Shown piece by piece: positions 1 through 11,096 of a stretch of DNA of 64,000 nt. Position numbers and translations under genes: made by a program. Source of the stretch: Anastrepha obliqua (lineage: Eukaryota > Arthropoda > Insecta > Diptera > Tephritidae); contig NC_072893.1 in assembly GCF_027943255.1 (NCBI RefSeq), positions 41,686,001 through 41,750,000 on the forward strand, read 5' to 3'. How positions within the stretch are numbered: position 1 is the stretch's first letter; each line of letters starts with the position of its first letter. The notes beneath the pieces were generated by a model. It had not been told where the DNA came from and did no database searches. It saw nothing but the letters and a program-made list of their open reading frames with translations.

Positions 1-941
1 CATGCCCCCCACACAGCGCGCACGGCATTCGTCTGCCTGGCGCAATCATGCAATCGCTCATTCATGCCGCTGGCTGCTCCATATGTCTCATTGCCAAACG
101 TAATGTAGTATTTTTGGCATTGTTTGCTCACTCATGTTGCCTTGGCCTGCTGACAACACGCCGCTGCCGCCGTTGTTGCTGCTACGACGACAGCAACCCC
201 TCTTATCTCAGCGCTGCAGCTGCAATTTCAATTCACTTTATTTGCCTTTGAATCGTTTATTGCGTAAATATTTGCGTTAATTCAGCTCCGCTTCCGCCCC
301 CGCCTTCCCACTATACCACTTGTTACTCCTCTGCTTTTGCCGGCCAATGCAACTTTTACTTTTTTCGATTTTTTTTTTTTTATTTATTTTTTTTTTTGGG
401 TTTTTTGAATTTATGTTAGCTACTTTTCGCAAACACCACTGCCAGCCAGTTTTATTTGCACAAAAATGCGAGTGAACGTAATTTTTGTTGATTGTTTTGT
501 TTTTTGATTTTTTTATACTTTTCATTATTTATTTCCATCGGATGCCGCGCTGCGCTCTCATTTAGTACACTTTTTCAGTTTCCCCTCTTTTTTGCATTTT
601 TCTGGCAAATGCCAACTGTTCGGTTAGCAAATAAGAATACAGTTTTCGTAAACATAGAATATATTTTTAACACGCATACATCTGCAACTACATTCACATG
701 TAGATACGTAAAAGTGTAGTGGATGTGCAAATATTATGTTTGTTGTTAGCAATTCTTAAGTAATGAGATTAAAAGGTTACGCAAAAAGCATAAAAGTACA
801 CAAAAGCTCGCAGTTTTTATTTAAATTGTAGATGGTTGTATCAACAATTGTTGCTCTGTAATTGATTGTGCCAAATCCGCTTAAATCATCCTTGAAAAAA
901 GACAAAGGCTATCAAATGCAACAAGAAAAGCAGTGTATGTA
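1..941. other. Spacer, no gene recognised
   Basis: The stretch is pyrimidine-rich and AT-rich, with long T runs around 368-400. Short open frames on both strands are low-complexity and show no recognisable domain. I see no element termini or RNA gene here. Confidence 0.6.
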
Positions 942-1626
942 CAGGGTTGCCCATATTCGACGGACCCATCTGGCAACCCTGTATCTTTTGACAGAGACGT
1001 CAGATCACTTAATGACATACCGCGTTGGAAGCGTCTGTCCAAGCAGATTTTTACCATGGAACCGTACACGCCATGCGAGCGCTCTCAAATTGTTGAAATT
1101 TACATTCAACACAAGAAGTCAAAAGAAGAAGAACAAAATTATCATGTCCGATGAGGCTCATTTCTCATTGAATGGGACAGTAAACAAGCAAAATTGCCGT
1201 ATTTACGCCACTGAAAGTCCGCACGAAATTCAAGAGGTACCTCTTTGCGACGATTTTGACTGGCCACCGCGTTCGCCCGATTTAACGCCACCTGACTTCT
1301 TCTTGTGGGGATATTTAAAATCAAAGGTTTATAATAATAACCCAAAGATCATAGAAGAGATCAAGAACAACATCCGTAAGGAAATAGCCGCTATTCCAGC
1401 CGAAATGTTAGCTAAAACTATGGAAAATGCTGCAAAACGGGCACAATACTCGTACGCCGTACAGGCTCAAGGCGGCCATTTGAGAGATATTATATTCAAA
1501 AAGTGATGTCAAAAATCTACTTGAACCAAATAAAATGATTATTATCGTCAACATCTACAATAAAAAAATGTATTTTTCTTTGATTTGAAAAAAAACACAT
1601 GGGTCCGTCGAATATGGGCAACCCAG
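942..1626 (+). mobile_element. Deletion derivative of a DD41D-type mariner relative, family B copy 1
   Basis: The ends are inverted repeats: the left end begins CAGGGTTGCCCATATTCG and the right end finishes with its complement (1599-1626). TA flanks both sides (940-941 and 1627-1628), as expected for Tc1/mariner insertion. Inside are three joined pieces of one transposase. The first is an N-terminal start (MEPYTPCERSQIVEIYIQ) near 1056. The second is the first-aspartate segment (SDEAHFSLNG) near 1147. The third is the C-terminal segment with SPDLTPPDFFLWGYLKSKVY near 1270-1335, running to a stop at 1504-1506. The segment holding the second catalytic aspartate is missing, so the copy cannot encode an active enzyme. 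At 685 bp it is roughly half a full element. A second, differently deleted copy lies at 19036-19749. Confidence 0.85.
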
Positions 1627-2887
1627 TATGCACATTTATAAAAATACACTTCATTCTTGGAATTGCAGGTTGCAAAAAGTGTCGTTCATCAAAAAATTTA
1701 GAGCTCATTTTAAAGTTTTGAAAACGCTTTTGGAACGTTGGTTGTGGAATTGTCAGCCTTAAGGGGTTAGGGGTAGTCAGAATTTTGAAAAAAAAAGATT
1801 TTTTCATTTTTGCATTTTCTTAAAGTATAATATCTTAAAAATATTGTGTGAAAATTTGAAGTGAATCCGACAAATACTTTTCGAGTTATTCAAGAATTAA
1901 CAAAGGATGCTGTACGTATGAAAGTGGCAGATAAGCGCGCTAACGATAACATTCGAGCAGGTACGAGTATAATGCTACTTAGACAACAGCAAATCGCTAT
2001 TTTGGAAGCTACTATGACAGCTGAAGAGCTACTATATGACCCAGGAATAGATACAGACACAGTGCAAGTAATCAAATAATTCGTTTAACTCTACATAAAT
2101 CAAAAGCAAAACTTTAAAAGCGTTTTTCCCCAAACTATGTTTTTTGAAATTGTGATCACTGTAACTTAAAAACCGCGTGGTAGATTTCATTAAAATTTCT
2201 ACTGCTTTTAAAAACCATAAAAAATCGTGCCTGATTGAAGGATTTTTTAAGTGAAACTTCTTAGGCGTCGATGGACGAGCGAGAATGGAGAGTAAAATTT
2301 CAAGGTCATGCAACGTTTTGGGCATTTTCGTTCTGCGAGAGAGAAAAAAGCTATAACATAGAGGAAAAGGAGAGAGAGAGCTATACCTTATACAAATTAG
2401 TAAAAAAAAATAAAATCTTAAAACCCGCACAACTCTATTAATTTTAATTCAATTACAGTCAAATATAGCTCATTCGACGCAAAATTAAATTTACTATAAC
2501 AGTAGTGTACTAAAAAAATTCCTCAGTATCGGATAATATCGTAAAAATTATGTCAAAGTTGAAAAAATAGAGAAAAAATAAAAAAATTCCAAATACTTAC
2601 GTCTACAGTCTCGTCAGTTGCCATTTCAGAAAAATTGTCAACAAACTGTCAAAAAGGCTTGTTTTTGTTCTTTCAAACTAAAAAAACAAATTCGAAATCG
2701 GATGGAAATTGGCGAAGTTAGGAGTGATTGTTCACATCAACCTACTGAAAAGCGGTTTTATGGCCATAAAATGAGATTTTGGGGGTGTATTAGAAATTTC
2801 TCCTATACCATTTTGTTTAGTTTTTCTATAGCCACAAGTTGTGCTAGGTCTCCATAAAAGTATATTTAATTTTTTTTTTGTCACACA
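1627..2887. other. AT-rich spacer with unclassified repeat sequence
   Basis: No domain is recognisable. The open frame at 1861-2079 (72 residues) matches nothing I know. A 73-bp stretch at 2253-2325 recurs at the far end of the window and is listed separately. The rest is AT-rich and may belong to an old unidentified element. Confidence 0.4.
2253..2325 (+). repeat. 73-bp dispersed repeat, copy 1
   Basis: This stretch, with core TAGGCGTCGATGGACGAGCG, is repeated in the same orientation at 63928-64000. I count about 7 differences over 73 bases. No open frame or termini mark its limits, and the second copy runs off the window, so the real repeat may be longer. Confidence 0.7.
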
Positions 2888-2978
2888 GTGTAATTGATTT
2901 ACTTTTTGATAAAATTATTGTTTCTTGTTTAAATAAAAGTCTTCGGTAAAGGCGCTACGAACTTACTCCCCAACCCAA
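2888..2978 (+). mobile_element. Orphan 3' end of a mariner element
   Basis: Read as the reverse complement, this begins TTGGGTTGGGGAGTAAGTTC and continues with CGTAGCG and CCGAAGACTTTTAT. That matches the terminal repeat and 3' untranslated end of the mariner at 21134-22370. TA follows at 2979-2980. The match fades near 2888, no transposase sequence lies upstream and no partner terminus was found nearby. The copy is therefore a truncated remnant in the opposite orientation to the 21-kb copy. Confidence 0.75.
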
Positions 2979-2983
2979 TATAT

Positions 2984-5564
2984 TAATTGCTAATATTGTT
3001 GTTGGCGAATTTGGCTTGCTTTATCTACTATCTACTATATATCACAAGGGCCTATTTTACTTATAATAAAAACTTTTTTATTAACAAAAATTGCATGCCT
3101 TTCCTGCGGTGCCTTTATCTATGACTGGCCACATTTTTTTTTTGTATTTGCTTTTTTTTGTTTTTTTTATTCTACAAAACATTTATTTCGTATTCGATTA
3201 AGAGCTATTCCTTTGCGACATCCGACCTTTGATTAACTATTTCTAAATAACGAAGGTAAGAACGCTTCCATGAATTTCGTGGTATTTCGTGGACGACCGG
3301 GTCATCTGTGTACTTGAAGGTTCCATTCCAGCGTTATTCTGCTTATGCTTTTCCTGTGCTTTCTGAGAGTGTGTCCGATTCATCGCCATTTACGACCACT
3401 TATAACCCTTTGAATTGCTTCTTGCCCGGAGATATGCCACAAGTCTGCATTTCGGAAAGTCTTAGGCTAAAAAACTTTACATATATTGTAATTCGATGGC
3501 ATTTGTTGGTAAAGCTTTGCGATTTCTGCGTAACACTTCTCGGCATCAGCCACGTTGCACTGCCATACTGGCCAAGTGAGATAAAACTTTTGTATAAATT
3601 AAATCCATATTCAGTAGTTTTTGAACTGCCCGTACTTCAGTTGTGTGTTAATTTCTTTAATTAAATTTTATGCCATTGCCTACTTTTCGCACAGTCCTTC
3701 ACTTTGCTGCAGCTGCTCATATTACCTACCGCCACGGTTTTGTCAACTTATAAAAGACTCAGCTTTGTTTGCTTATTTTTTCGTGTTTTTTATCTTTTGA
3801 TAATTTTTTTTTTTTTATTTGAGTACGCTGAAATGCATACCTGCGCTGCGACTCAAAGTGAATTGAAGGGCCTCGAGGTGTTTGCAAATTGTTGCGCTTT
3901 TTCTGCGTACCTTCGCTCGCCTTATTCATTCATTTAGTTATCTCATTCATTGGAGTGCATTGCCCAGCTGGCTTGCATACCCTTTGTTCAAGAAAATATG
4001 TGACTGGGTTTGTGTGCGTGCGTCAGTGGCGTACGACAGCGCTCACAACCGCGCGGCCAACCGCATTCGAAGGCGTCAGTGTGAAACAATTTGCAATGAT
4101 ACGTTTTTATACAACCGTTATTTACCTACTCCTACTACAACACTTTTTGCTCGCTTTCACCAGATTTCTTTTCAATTTTGTTTCTATGCTTTTTTATATC
4201 ACTATTTATTTCCTGGCAGTGTCATCATCTCGTTTTTTATGCACGCCTGGTGGCGCAGATTGTCAACACGCGCACAGTCAGCTGTAGTAATAACACTACC
4301 ACTACTGCACTACTACCACCACTACTGCCATTCTGACTGCCCTTTTTAGTGCACTGTGAGTTGACATCAACAGGCGCCTGCTTGAGTGGCACGAAGCGTT
4401 CGCCGCAGCTGCGCATCCAGGCATTATTGCAACCTGCCGGCAACTGCGGGCTGGCGACTGACGCTTACTTCTGCCATCATTAAGCGCAAAATCGGTTGGC
4501 AACTTTCAACCTGCGGTAACTATGAAAAAATTAACGGGACAAACAAACACTTGGGTAGCTCAAAAGACAAGTAAAAAAAAAAATTGACATAGTAACTAAG
4601 CGAAAATGTGAAACAACCAGCAAGAAAGTGCAACAACAAGCAACAATGCACTAAAAAGTGATAGCAAAAAAGATGAGAAATTCAGTTGTGACGATTTGCC
4701 TAGCACCCGGAGGCTTGTGCGGGCGCAGACATGACTGTGCGGGTTACCTTCACACAACGACAGGCTATCAAATTGCGCGCCACATGATTTTTTTCGCCTT
4801 TCCTGTCCCTCCACTCACCTCCCTTCCTCTTTTGTTGCATGATAACCCATCCAGTCAGTTGCTCACTTTTTACTATGCTAACGCCGTTACGTGCCGCATA
4901 TTCCCAAAACTCCTCACTACCGCACCTGCCGTATTCTACTCCTTTCATGCTGCTCACTCGTTTGTGCCACTAATGAGTTTCCGGCATTTTGTTATTACTA
5001 CAGCCACTATCTGCTACAGCTACTGCTACAATACATGTGTATATATGTATTCTTGTTGTTGTTGTAGTAGTAGTTGGCACAGCATGCAATGCTGGTAGTT
5101 AAGTTGCATGTTTGAAGTGTGGCATGGAAAAGTAAAAATGTGAACGCTCCTGTTGACTATCACTGTTATCTGCGTGACTGCGCGCGCAATCTGAGAGCAT
5201 CAATGCTGCGCGTCGCTGCGCCGCCGCTTTTCTCGTCCAGTTTCTGAATAAAATGGCTTGCTGTGCGCGCATTTATGGCTATTTTTATCAGTGTTGTTGT
5301 ATGGCTCACGAATATAGATAAAATGAAAAGCCAAGTAGCGCGCGTCATGTAGCAAGTTTGCTTGCCCCCGTTGCCCTTTCGCACGCCAACACACAATTGT
5401 ACGAGTAAAGCCGTGAGCAGAGGCGTGAGTGGCATGCTTTGAAGGGGGTTTCATTGAACTTTAGTTCGGAATGATATTCAAAAGTATTGGAAATGATTGC
5501 CGTTATCGTGCAAGTAAGTCCAAGCCGTTCTAAATGGTTGGAAGGATTTATTTTCTTCTTCGTT
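2984..5564. other. Spacer, no gene recognised
   Basis: This is 2.6 kb of T-rich and CA/CT-rich sequence with short microsatellite-like runs, such as TTG/GTT near 5050. Open frames up to about 155 residues (3882-4349) are hydrophobic or low-complexity and overlap each other in several frames. I take them as chance frames and see no conserved motif, splice-flanked exon or element end. Confidence 0.5.
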
Positions 5565-5645
5565 GGGTAGCACACAAAGCTCCGTTAAGATAGGAGAGGA
5601 TCTCACTGAACCCTTCGAGGTTTCAGACAAGGGGAGCCATTGTCA
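5565..5645 (+). pseudogene. Scrap of RTE-like LINE reverse transcriptase
   Basis: The frame reads SSVKIGEDLTEPFEVSDKGS. It resembles the RT segment that appears as IGKDL.(E/Q)PFD in the other RTE-like fragments of this window (17.6-18.4 kb and 36.9-37.2 kb). Only about 25 residues are recognisable, so the call is tentative. Confidence 0.4.
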
Positions 5646-5654
5646 TGAGATCTC

Positions 5655-5935
5655 TTCGACTTTGTTATATAGAGACAGACAGACAATCTGGGTGGCCAAT
5701 CCATTGCTCGAAACGGAAGACAAACGGGCGTCACGGAAACGACGGCACTGTAAGTCCAGTGCTTCACGGGAACCAAATGTTGTGGAGAACACGGGCTTCG
5801 ATTTCCGACATCGGCAAAAAGTCTTTTATCATGACGCGATAGCGTTCGCCACTCATTGTGGCATTGGTGCCAGCCTGTTGCACATAGGCCGATGATTTAT
5901 CCAGCCCATAGGCCGCACCAAATGATTGTTTTCAA
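5655..5935 (-). pseudogene. Scrap of a DD41D-like transposase core
   Basis: The minus strand shows CGLWAG.IIG followed by a serine/arginine-rich segment and then MDWPPR. This is the same layout as the catalytic core in the element at 33554-34461 (CGLWAGGIIG and later WSPRSCDLTP). It is degenerate, with stops and shifts, and lies head-on to the miniature at 5971-6350. It may be part of another inserted copy. Confidence 0.4.
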
Positions 5936-5970
5936 AGGATGTCGGTGGTTTTTAGAGCTTCAATTTTCGT

Positions 5971-6350
5971 GGTGGTTAAATTTCAAGGGCCGATGTTGTA
6001 TGTGAACCACACCTAAACGCCAACGACACCGTTGGACTTCTTTGTTTGGGGTTATTTGAAACAAAAGATGTACGTCGATAAGCCAGCAACAATTCAAGAG
6101 CTAAAGTATGAGATAATTTGGCACATTAACGGCATAGAACCTCGATTATGCCTCAGCGTCACTGAAAATGTGGACCATCGGATGGAGGTGTGCCGCCGAG
6201 GCCGCGGCTGCTATTTGGCCGATATTTTGTTCCATACGTAATTCAGAGCCATACGACTATTATCATAATAAAGAGAAATGACAATAATTTCCTAAAAAAT
6301 TGTATTTTATTCAAAACCAACACCGGCCCCTGAAACTTAACCACCCTTTA
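5971..6350 (+). mobile_element. DD41D-type mariner relative, family A, about 380-bp deletion derivative
   Basis: The left terminus reads GGTGGTTAAATTTCAAGGGC and the right terminus TGAAACTTAACCACCCTT, the same inverted repeats as at 33554-34461 and 60123-60379. The first few bases of the left end are missing. The only coding remnant is the C-terminus (DFFVWGYLKQKMYVDKPATI through CYLADILFHT, ending 6241). The helix-turn-helix region and the first two catalytic aspartates are gone. It is non-autonomous and could move only with transposase supplied in trans. Confidence 0.8.
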
Positions 6351-7579
6351 AATTTGCACGATTCGTAAATGTTGTTGAGGCATAAGTCTTTCCATGATAA
6401 AATGCCAATGAATACTGAAAAAAATTATAAATTTAGTTTGACAGTAGTCACGCGTGATTGGTAAAAAAAGAACTCTATTGGATTCTAGTCCTAGATAGAA
6501 CCTTCCATATAATATTAATGATACACTGGCAGATAGCACAGATTTCAATTCCAGCCCTGGTGTAAATGTAACAGAGTACGCCTAATATTCTGCATAGGAG
6601 TTGAGCTCATCAACTCTTATTCATCATATTTGAGTATCTCAGTCATTCGTTGGATGTCCGAACTTTGCTGTTTTATACGTCTTTTCAACATAGTCCGGTA
6701 ACGGGACGCCAATTAGATCGCCTAAGTTTGGGAAATCGGGTTCTACAACTTCTCTGTTGTTTTCTCTGATATCATCATTCAGCAGACGGAGTAGTTTTTT
6801 TTCCATAATTTAAGTATGGTCAGTCAAGCAGGTCAGTCAATAAGCTGTCGTTTTTATTTTGACAGAAAATCGAGCGTGTTTTTGAAACCACTTGAGACTT
6901 CTCAGCGTCCTGAAACTTACGTAGTATTATCAACTTAGTAGAAACTTTACAGAATAAGAGCAAACAAGAGATGCTTAAAGATACCCTGGCGCTTACCCAA
7001 CATAATCTGCCTTGGACTATAGCACCAAAAGCGCACTGCTTTTAAAATTCTCAGCATGCTTTTGAACCCTCAGAGCCCTCCTCGTCGCACATGCATGTAC
7101 ATACATATATGTATAATGTACCATAACTATTTACGTAAGTATGTACGTATGTGCTCGTTTTTGCTTTTTAGTGTATAAATCGCTGTGCACGCTAGCTAAT
7201 CACACACTTTTCGCATGCACTGTGCGCTAAAATGCCGCTTATGCGCTCTAATTAAATGCTATTCTCCTCGACTAACACGCCAACAAAGGCCCCTATTTAT
7301 GGCTAAGTGCGTTGGCTGTGCCGCCCTTTGGATATGCCTTCGATTTGGAAAAGGGCGACGTAGCATTGCCTACAACTACAAGAAATAGTAAATGCAGTAT
7401 TGGCGAAAGTTGAAGCAAAGGCGGCGATATCAGCTTACGCGATTTACAAAGCTCTTAATACTATTACGTATACCGTTATTAGCGGCAAGTACCAGAAAAG
7501 CTGCATACATGTTGTTGTTGGTGTAGATAAGTATATTTTTTTAATTCACTTGGGTGTTTGCAAGGCAAAAGCAACTATT
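6351..7579. other. Spacer, no gene recognised
   Basis: AT-rich sequence with an (ATGT)-like microsatellite near 7090-7150. The 60-residue frame at 7400-7582 is not recognisable. I see no element termini. Confidence 0.5.
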
Positions 7580-8290
7580 TAGAAATTAAGTGATGGTTTC
7601 GGGTCTGAGAAATTGAGTGAATGTAGTGCGAAACGCACAAAGATTTTTTTAACCATCTCTACTCGATCTATATGGACTGCATGATAAGGTCTCCAAATAA
7701 AAGAGGCAAAATCTAATTTGGACCGCAAAAACGCAGAGTATAAAATCTTAAGAGTATATGGGTCAGTGAAGTGCGATGAGTGACTTCTAACAAAAGCGAG
7801 CATAGCAAGTGAATTGGAAATGACATAATTTACGTGCGTGATAAAATTAAGCTTTGAATCAAAGAAAACCCCTAAATCTTTTATCACATCAGATGAAGCA
7901 AGATATGTACTATATAATTGATATGATAAGAGGTATAAAGAGGGTTTTGAAGCTTAGAAAATGAGATTTTGTGACATTTTTCAATATTAAGAAATAGACG
8001 ATTCATAAGGCACCAGGAAAATAAATTATTCAACTCGGACTGTAGGGCGGCTGAATCACTAGAATTTCTTATTTCAGCTCACACTTTTAGGTCATTAGCA
8101 TAGAGAAGTAAATTAGCTAAGGAAAAACACGAAGAAATATCATAAATAAACAAAACAAATGACAAAGGCCCTAAAATACTACCCTGAGTTACACCAGAAG
8201 TGGCAATGTACTGTTTCGAAGAAACTCCATCGATAACTACAGTGCAGCATCTCTTTATTAAATAGGACCGAATCTAATCAAGGAAAGTAT
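7580..8290 (-). pseudogene. Minus-strand LINE RT, 3' part (Jockey/CR1-like)
   Basis: The minus strand encodes the second half of a LINE reverse transcriptase. In order it shows FLD.IRSYL, the motif SGVTQGSILGPL, LLLYANDLKV (catalytic box YADD changed to YAND), LNIEKCHKISFS, and after a frame change IKDLGVFFDSKLNFITHV...FLRSKLDFASFIWRPYH. In-frame stops and at least one frameshift make it dead. Upstream parts of the same element lie at 8949-9251 and 11097-11295, separated by three later insertions. The 3' end is truncated near 7580. Confidence 0.8.
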
Positions 8291-8292
8291 AA

Positions 8293-8693
8293 GGTGGCGC
8301 AAAAGTAACCTTGCGATGTTTTTTGGCTGTAATTTAAAAAAAAACTGAACAGCTTTCATTTGATACCCATATTGTACAAACGCATCCTGGGGCTACCAGG
8401 GTCCACGTTTTGGCCTATATCTCGAGATCCTTGTCACGGAACGGTATGAAAAATACTCTATACTATGGAAATCATCAACAGCTTCCATTTGCTACCCATA
8501 TTGTACAAACACATCATAGGGTCAACGTTGTGGCCTATTTCTCGAGACCCTACCCAAAAGTTCGACCCAAATTGGGGGACATCAGAATTTGTTTTAGGGG
8601 TATGGTTCCTTCGGCAAAGTTTCTTATTTTGATCCCTAGAATACGATTTTCACAGAGCAATGAGCGATTTTTAAATCGACCCGCCCTAATATA
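8293..8693. repeat. Unclassified repeat inside the LINE, with an internal duplication
   Basis: This separates the two RT pieces of the minus-strand LINE, so it is probably an insertion. It carries two diverged copies of a segment of about 80 bp, at 8350-8430 and 8479-8557 (period 129). Both contain the cores CCCATATTGTACAAAC and TCTCGAGA. The left edge AAGGTGGCGC and the right edge GCCCTAA are flanked by TA-rich sequence but do not form a clean inverted repeat. The class is unknown. Confidence 0.5.
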
Positions 8694-8699
8694 TATATA

Positions 8700-8948
8700 T
8701 ATGTAATTGGCGGGTACACCCGTTTTGGGTTTTTAGCCGAGCTTCTCCTCCTATTTGTGGTGTGCGTCTTGATGTTGTTCCACAAATGGAGGGACCTACA
8801 GTTTCAAGCCGACTCCGAACGGGCGACCGCTATTAGAAAAATGTTTTTCTTAATTTTGGTGTTTCACCGAAATTCGAACCTACGTTCTCTCTCTGAAATC
8901 CGAATGGTACTCACGCTCAAACCCATTCGGCTACGGCGGCCGCCGCTT
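8700..8948 (-). repeat. tRNA-derived SINE, copy 1
   Basis: On the minus strand the 5' head begins GGCGGCCGCCGTAGCCGAAT. It holds an A-box-like TAGCCGAATGGG and, about 45 bases on, a B-box-like GGTTCGAATTT. These are the internal RNA polymerase III promoter elements of a tRNA-derived SINE. The body follows (CGGAGTCGGCTTGAAACTG, then CCACAAATAGGAGGAG) and ends in a TA-rich tail near 8700. It has inserted into the minus-strand LINE: RT sequence (TPMLKSGNKS) stops exactly where the head begins. Related copies are at 27311-27485 and 29421-29725. Confidence 0.75.
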
Positions 8949-9251
8949 TTATTACCGCTTTTGAGCATTGGGGTGACTGATGTCAGCTTCCAATCATCGA
9001 TAAATATTCCTTCAGCTAAGGATTTGTTGAAAATTAGTTTAAGAGGTTACACCAAAGAGCGACAATTTTTAAACAAAGTTACAGAAAACCCGTCTACATC
9101 CGAATGAGCAGAGTTTTTAATCTTTAACAATCCCTCAATGGCATCATCATCTGATAGAACAAGCGAACCGAAGTCAACTGAAGAAGACACTTTCCCCAAG
9201 AAATTATGGCGAATAGCTGCCAAATGTTCTTCCAGAATATCTTCATCAGAC
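8949..9251 (-). pseudogene. Minus-strand LINE, start of RT domain
   Basis: On the minus strand this reads SDEDILEEHLAAIRHNFLGK, then SAHSDVDGFSVTLFKNC, SLAEGIFIDDWKLTSVTPML and KSGNKS. That is the start of a LINE RT domain (usual pattern DGIP..FLK..., WK...ITPI.KSG). It is continuous in sense with 11097-11295, whose last residues FVSDED overlap its first SDED because of the target duplication. The SINE at 8700-8948 cuts it off downstream. Confidence 0.8.
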
Positions 9252-11096
9252 CTTCATTTACCTACAAAATGGGCTGAGGTTAAGGTTGTATTTATTCCAA
9301 AGGTAGGGGAAAAAACCCGAACAATTGCCTAAATCATACAGACCAATTAGTCTTAGCTCGTTTTTCCTTAAAACAATGGAAAAGATAGTTGATCAGTATA
9401 TTAGCTAACTTCCCACTTCTAGCTAACTTCCCACTGCATCGACTTCAATTTGCCTATCAATAGGGAAAATCCACTGAGACTGCAATACACAGCCTGGTAA
9501 CAGTTATTTAAAAGGCTATTGAGTCCAAACAGATAGCTCTATGTGCATTTATTGACATATCAGGGGCTTTTGATAACACTTCCTATGAGGCAATCTATGT
9601 ATAATGCCCTATATCTAAAGGAGGTACCTGAACCCATTCAACTCTCGACAGAAGCGAACTATCTTGGCGGCAGTCTTGACAAAACGCTTACGTGGAATTC
9701 CCATATTGAGAGAGTTACTTCAAAAGCCACAAGGGCATTCTTTGCCTGCACAAGGCTTTTTGGTAAGACATGGGGACTAAACCCTAGAATGACCTTCTGG
9801 ACATTCACCACAGTTGTGAAACCCATAGTCACTTATGCATCCTTAGCATGGTGGTGGCACAAGGTCAAGCAAAGAAAAGCATTAAACGAATTAAACAAAC
9901 TGCATCGCCTGATATGTGTTAGTATTACAGGGGCTATGAAAATGCATTGGATGTGCTCCTGAACATACCACCGCTTCCAATCTTGATTTAAAGGGAAGCT
10001 CGCTCGAGTGCCTTAAGATTAGAAGGTATATCTGAACTTAAAAGTGGGGATAAGAAAGGACATTTAAAGATCTTAGAAGACTTCCTACCCTATCACCTAT
10101 CACCCAAACCAATGCTCTTCAGGATCTTCCAAGTTATAATTAATGAACGCACAGACTGGAGAACTAATTCTATCACTTTCAAACCTGGCTCTCAGCTATG
10201 GTTTACTGATGGGTCCAAATTGGAGAATGGTAGAACAGCGGCAGGAATCAATGGGCCTAAATTCAAAAAATCGATGCCGATGGGACTCTACCCCCAACAA
10301 TATTCCAGGCAGAAATACATGCCATTGAAATGGGTGTGAGAGAATGCATTAGCAGGAAAATGAGAGGTACTAACATCTACCTACTTTTAGATAGCCAAGC
10401 GGCTATAAAAGCCCTTCTATCAACAACTATCACCTCTAAATTGGTAAATGATTCCCTAAACCTTTTCAACACGTTAGGGAACCTCAACATAGTAACACTA
10501 TGCTGGATTCCGGGACATGAAGGACATGAGGGAAATGAAATGGCTGATGACCTTGCAAAACAAGGAGCAAATATGCAACTTACTGGTCCTGAGCCTTTCT
10601 GTGGACTCACAAAAAGCAACATTAATGAATTCGGAGGGAAGGAAATGGGAAGAAAGAAAATTTACTGCGCACTGGCTAAACTGTGCCGGTCAGCGTCAAG
10701 CCAAACTATTCCTAAGTCCCAACAAAGAAATATCTGCCAAACTTCTCTCACTAAGCAGAGTAGATCTGCGTCTTTTAACAGGATATCTTACAGGTCGCTG
10801 CAGCCTGAGGTATCATCTAAATAATATTGGTCTATCTGAGACCAATGTCTGCCGCTTTTGCGAAATATACATAGAAAGCTCAGAACATGTGCTTTGTGAA
10901 TGTCCTGCGTTGGACAGGGACAGAAACTTCATCACCTTGGTGGTATCGTAGTATCTTCATGCAATCTTTGGAACAACAAACCTAAAATTGTGCTAAAATT
11001 TTTAAAAAGCCTAAAACTCTAGGGTTACAAAAATAGGCCTTTCCCAATAGATCAGCTCTGGTCGCAGCGCATAATGGCCTTCTAATAATAATAATA
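9252..11096 (+). mobile_element. 5'-truncated RNase H-bearing LINE nested in an older LINE
   Basis: The insert is bounded by a perfect 13-bp direct repeat, ATCTTCATCAGAC, at 9239-9251 and 11097-11109. It ends 3' in a TAA repeat (about 11083-11096), a tail type known from I-like LINEs. Reading through, it shows an RT start (WAEVKVVFIPKVGEKTRTIA, then GAFDN near 9565). An internal deletion then removes the YADD box and joins to NYLGGSLDKTLTWNSHIE and the connection domain. RNase H follows (LWFTDGSKLENG near 10198, LLLDSQAAIKAL near 10383, WIPGHEGHEGNEMADDLAKQ near 10504), and then a C-terminal Cys/His segment (CRFCEIYIESSEHVLCECPA near 10853). Frameshifts occur. The clade (I- or Loa-like) is inferred from RNase H and the tail. 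Confidence 0.85.

Noticed and set aside
9138..9332. 64-residue plus-strand frame as a small gene
   Set aside because: It crosses the exact junction between two nested LINEs, half antisense to one and half sense to the other, so it is a chimera of unrelated sequence.
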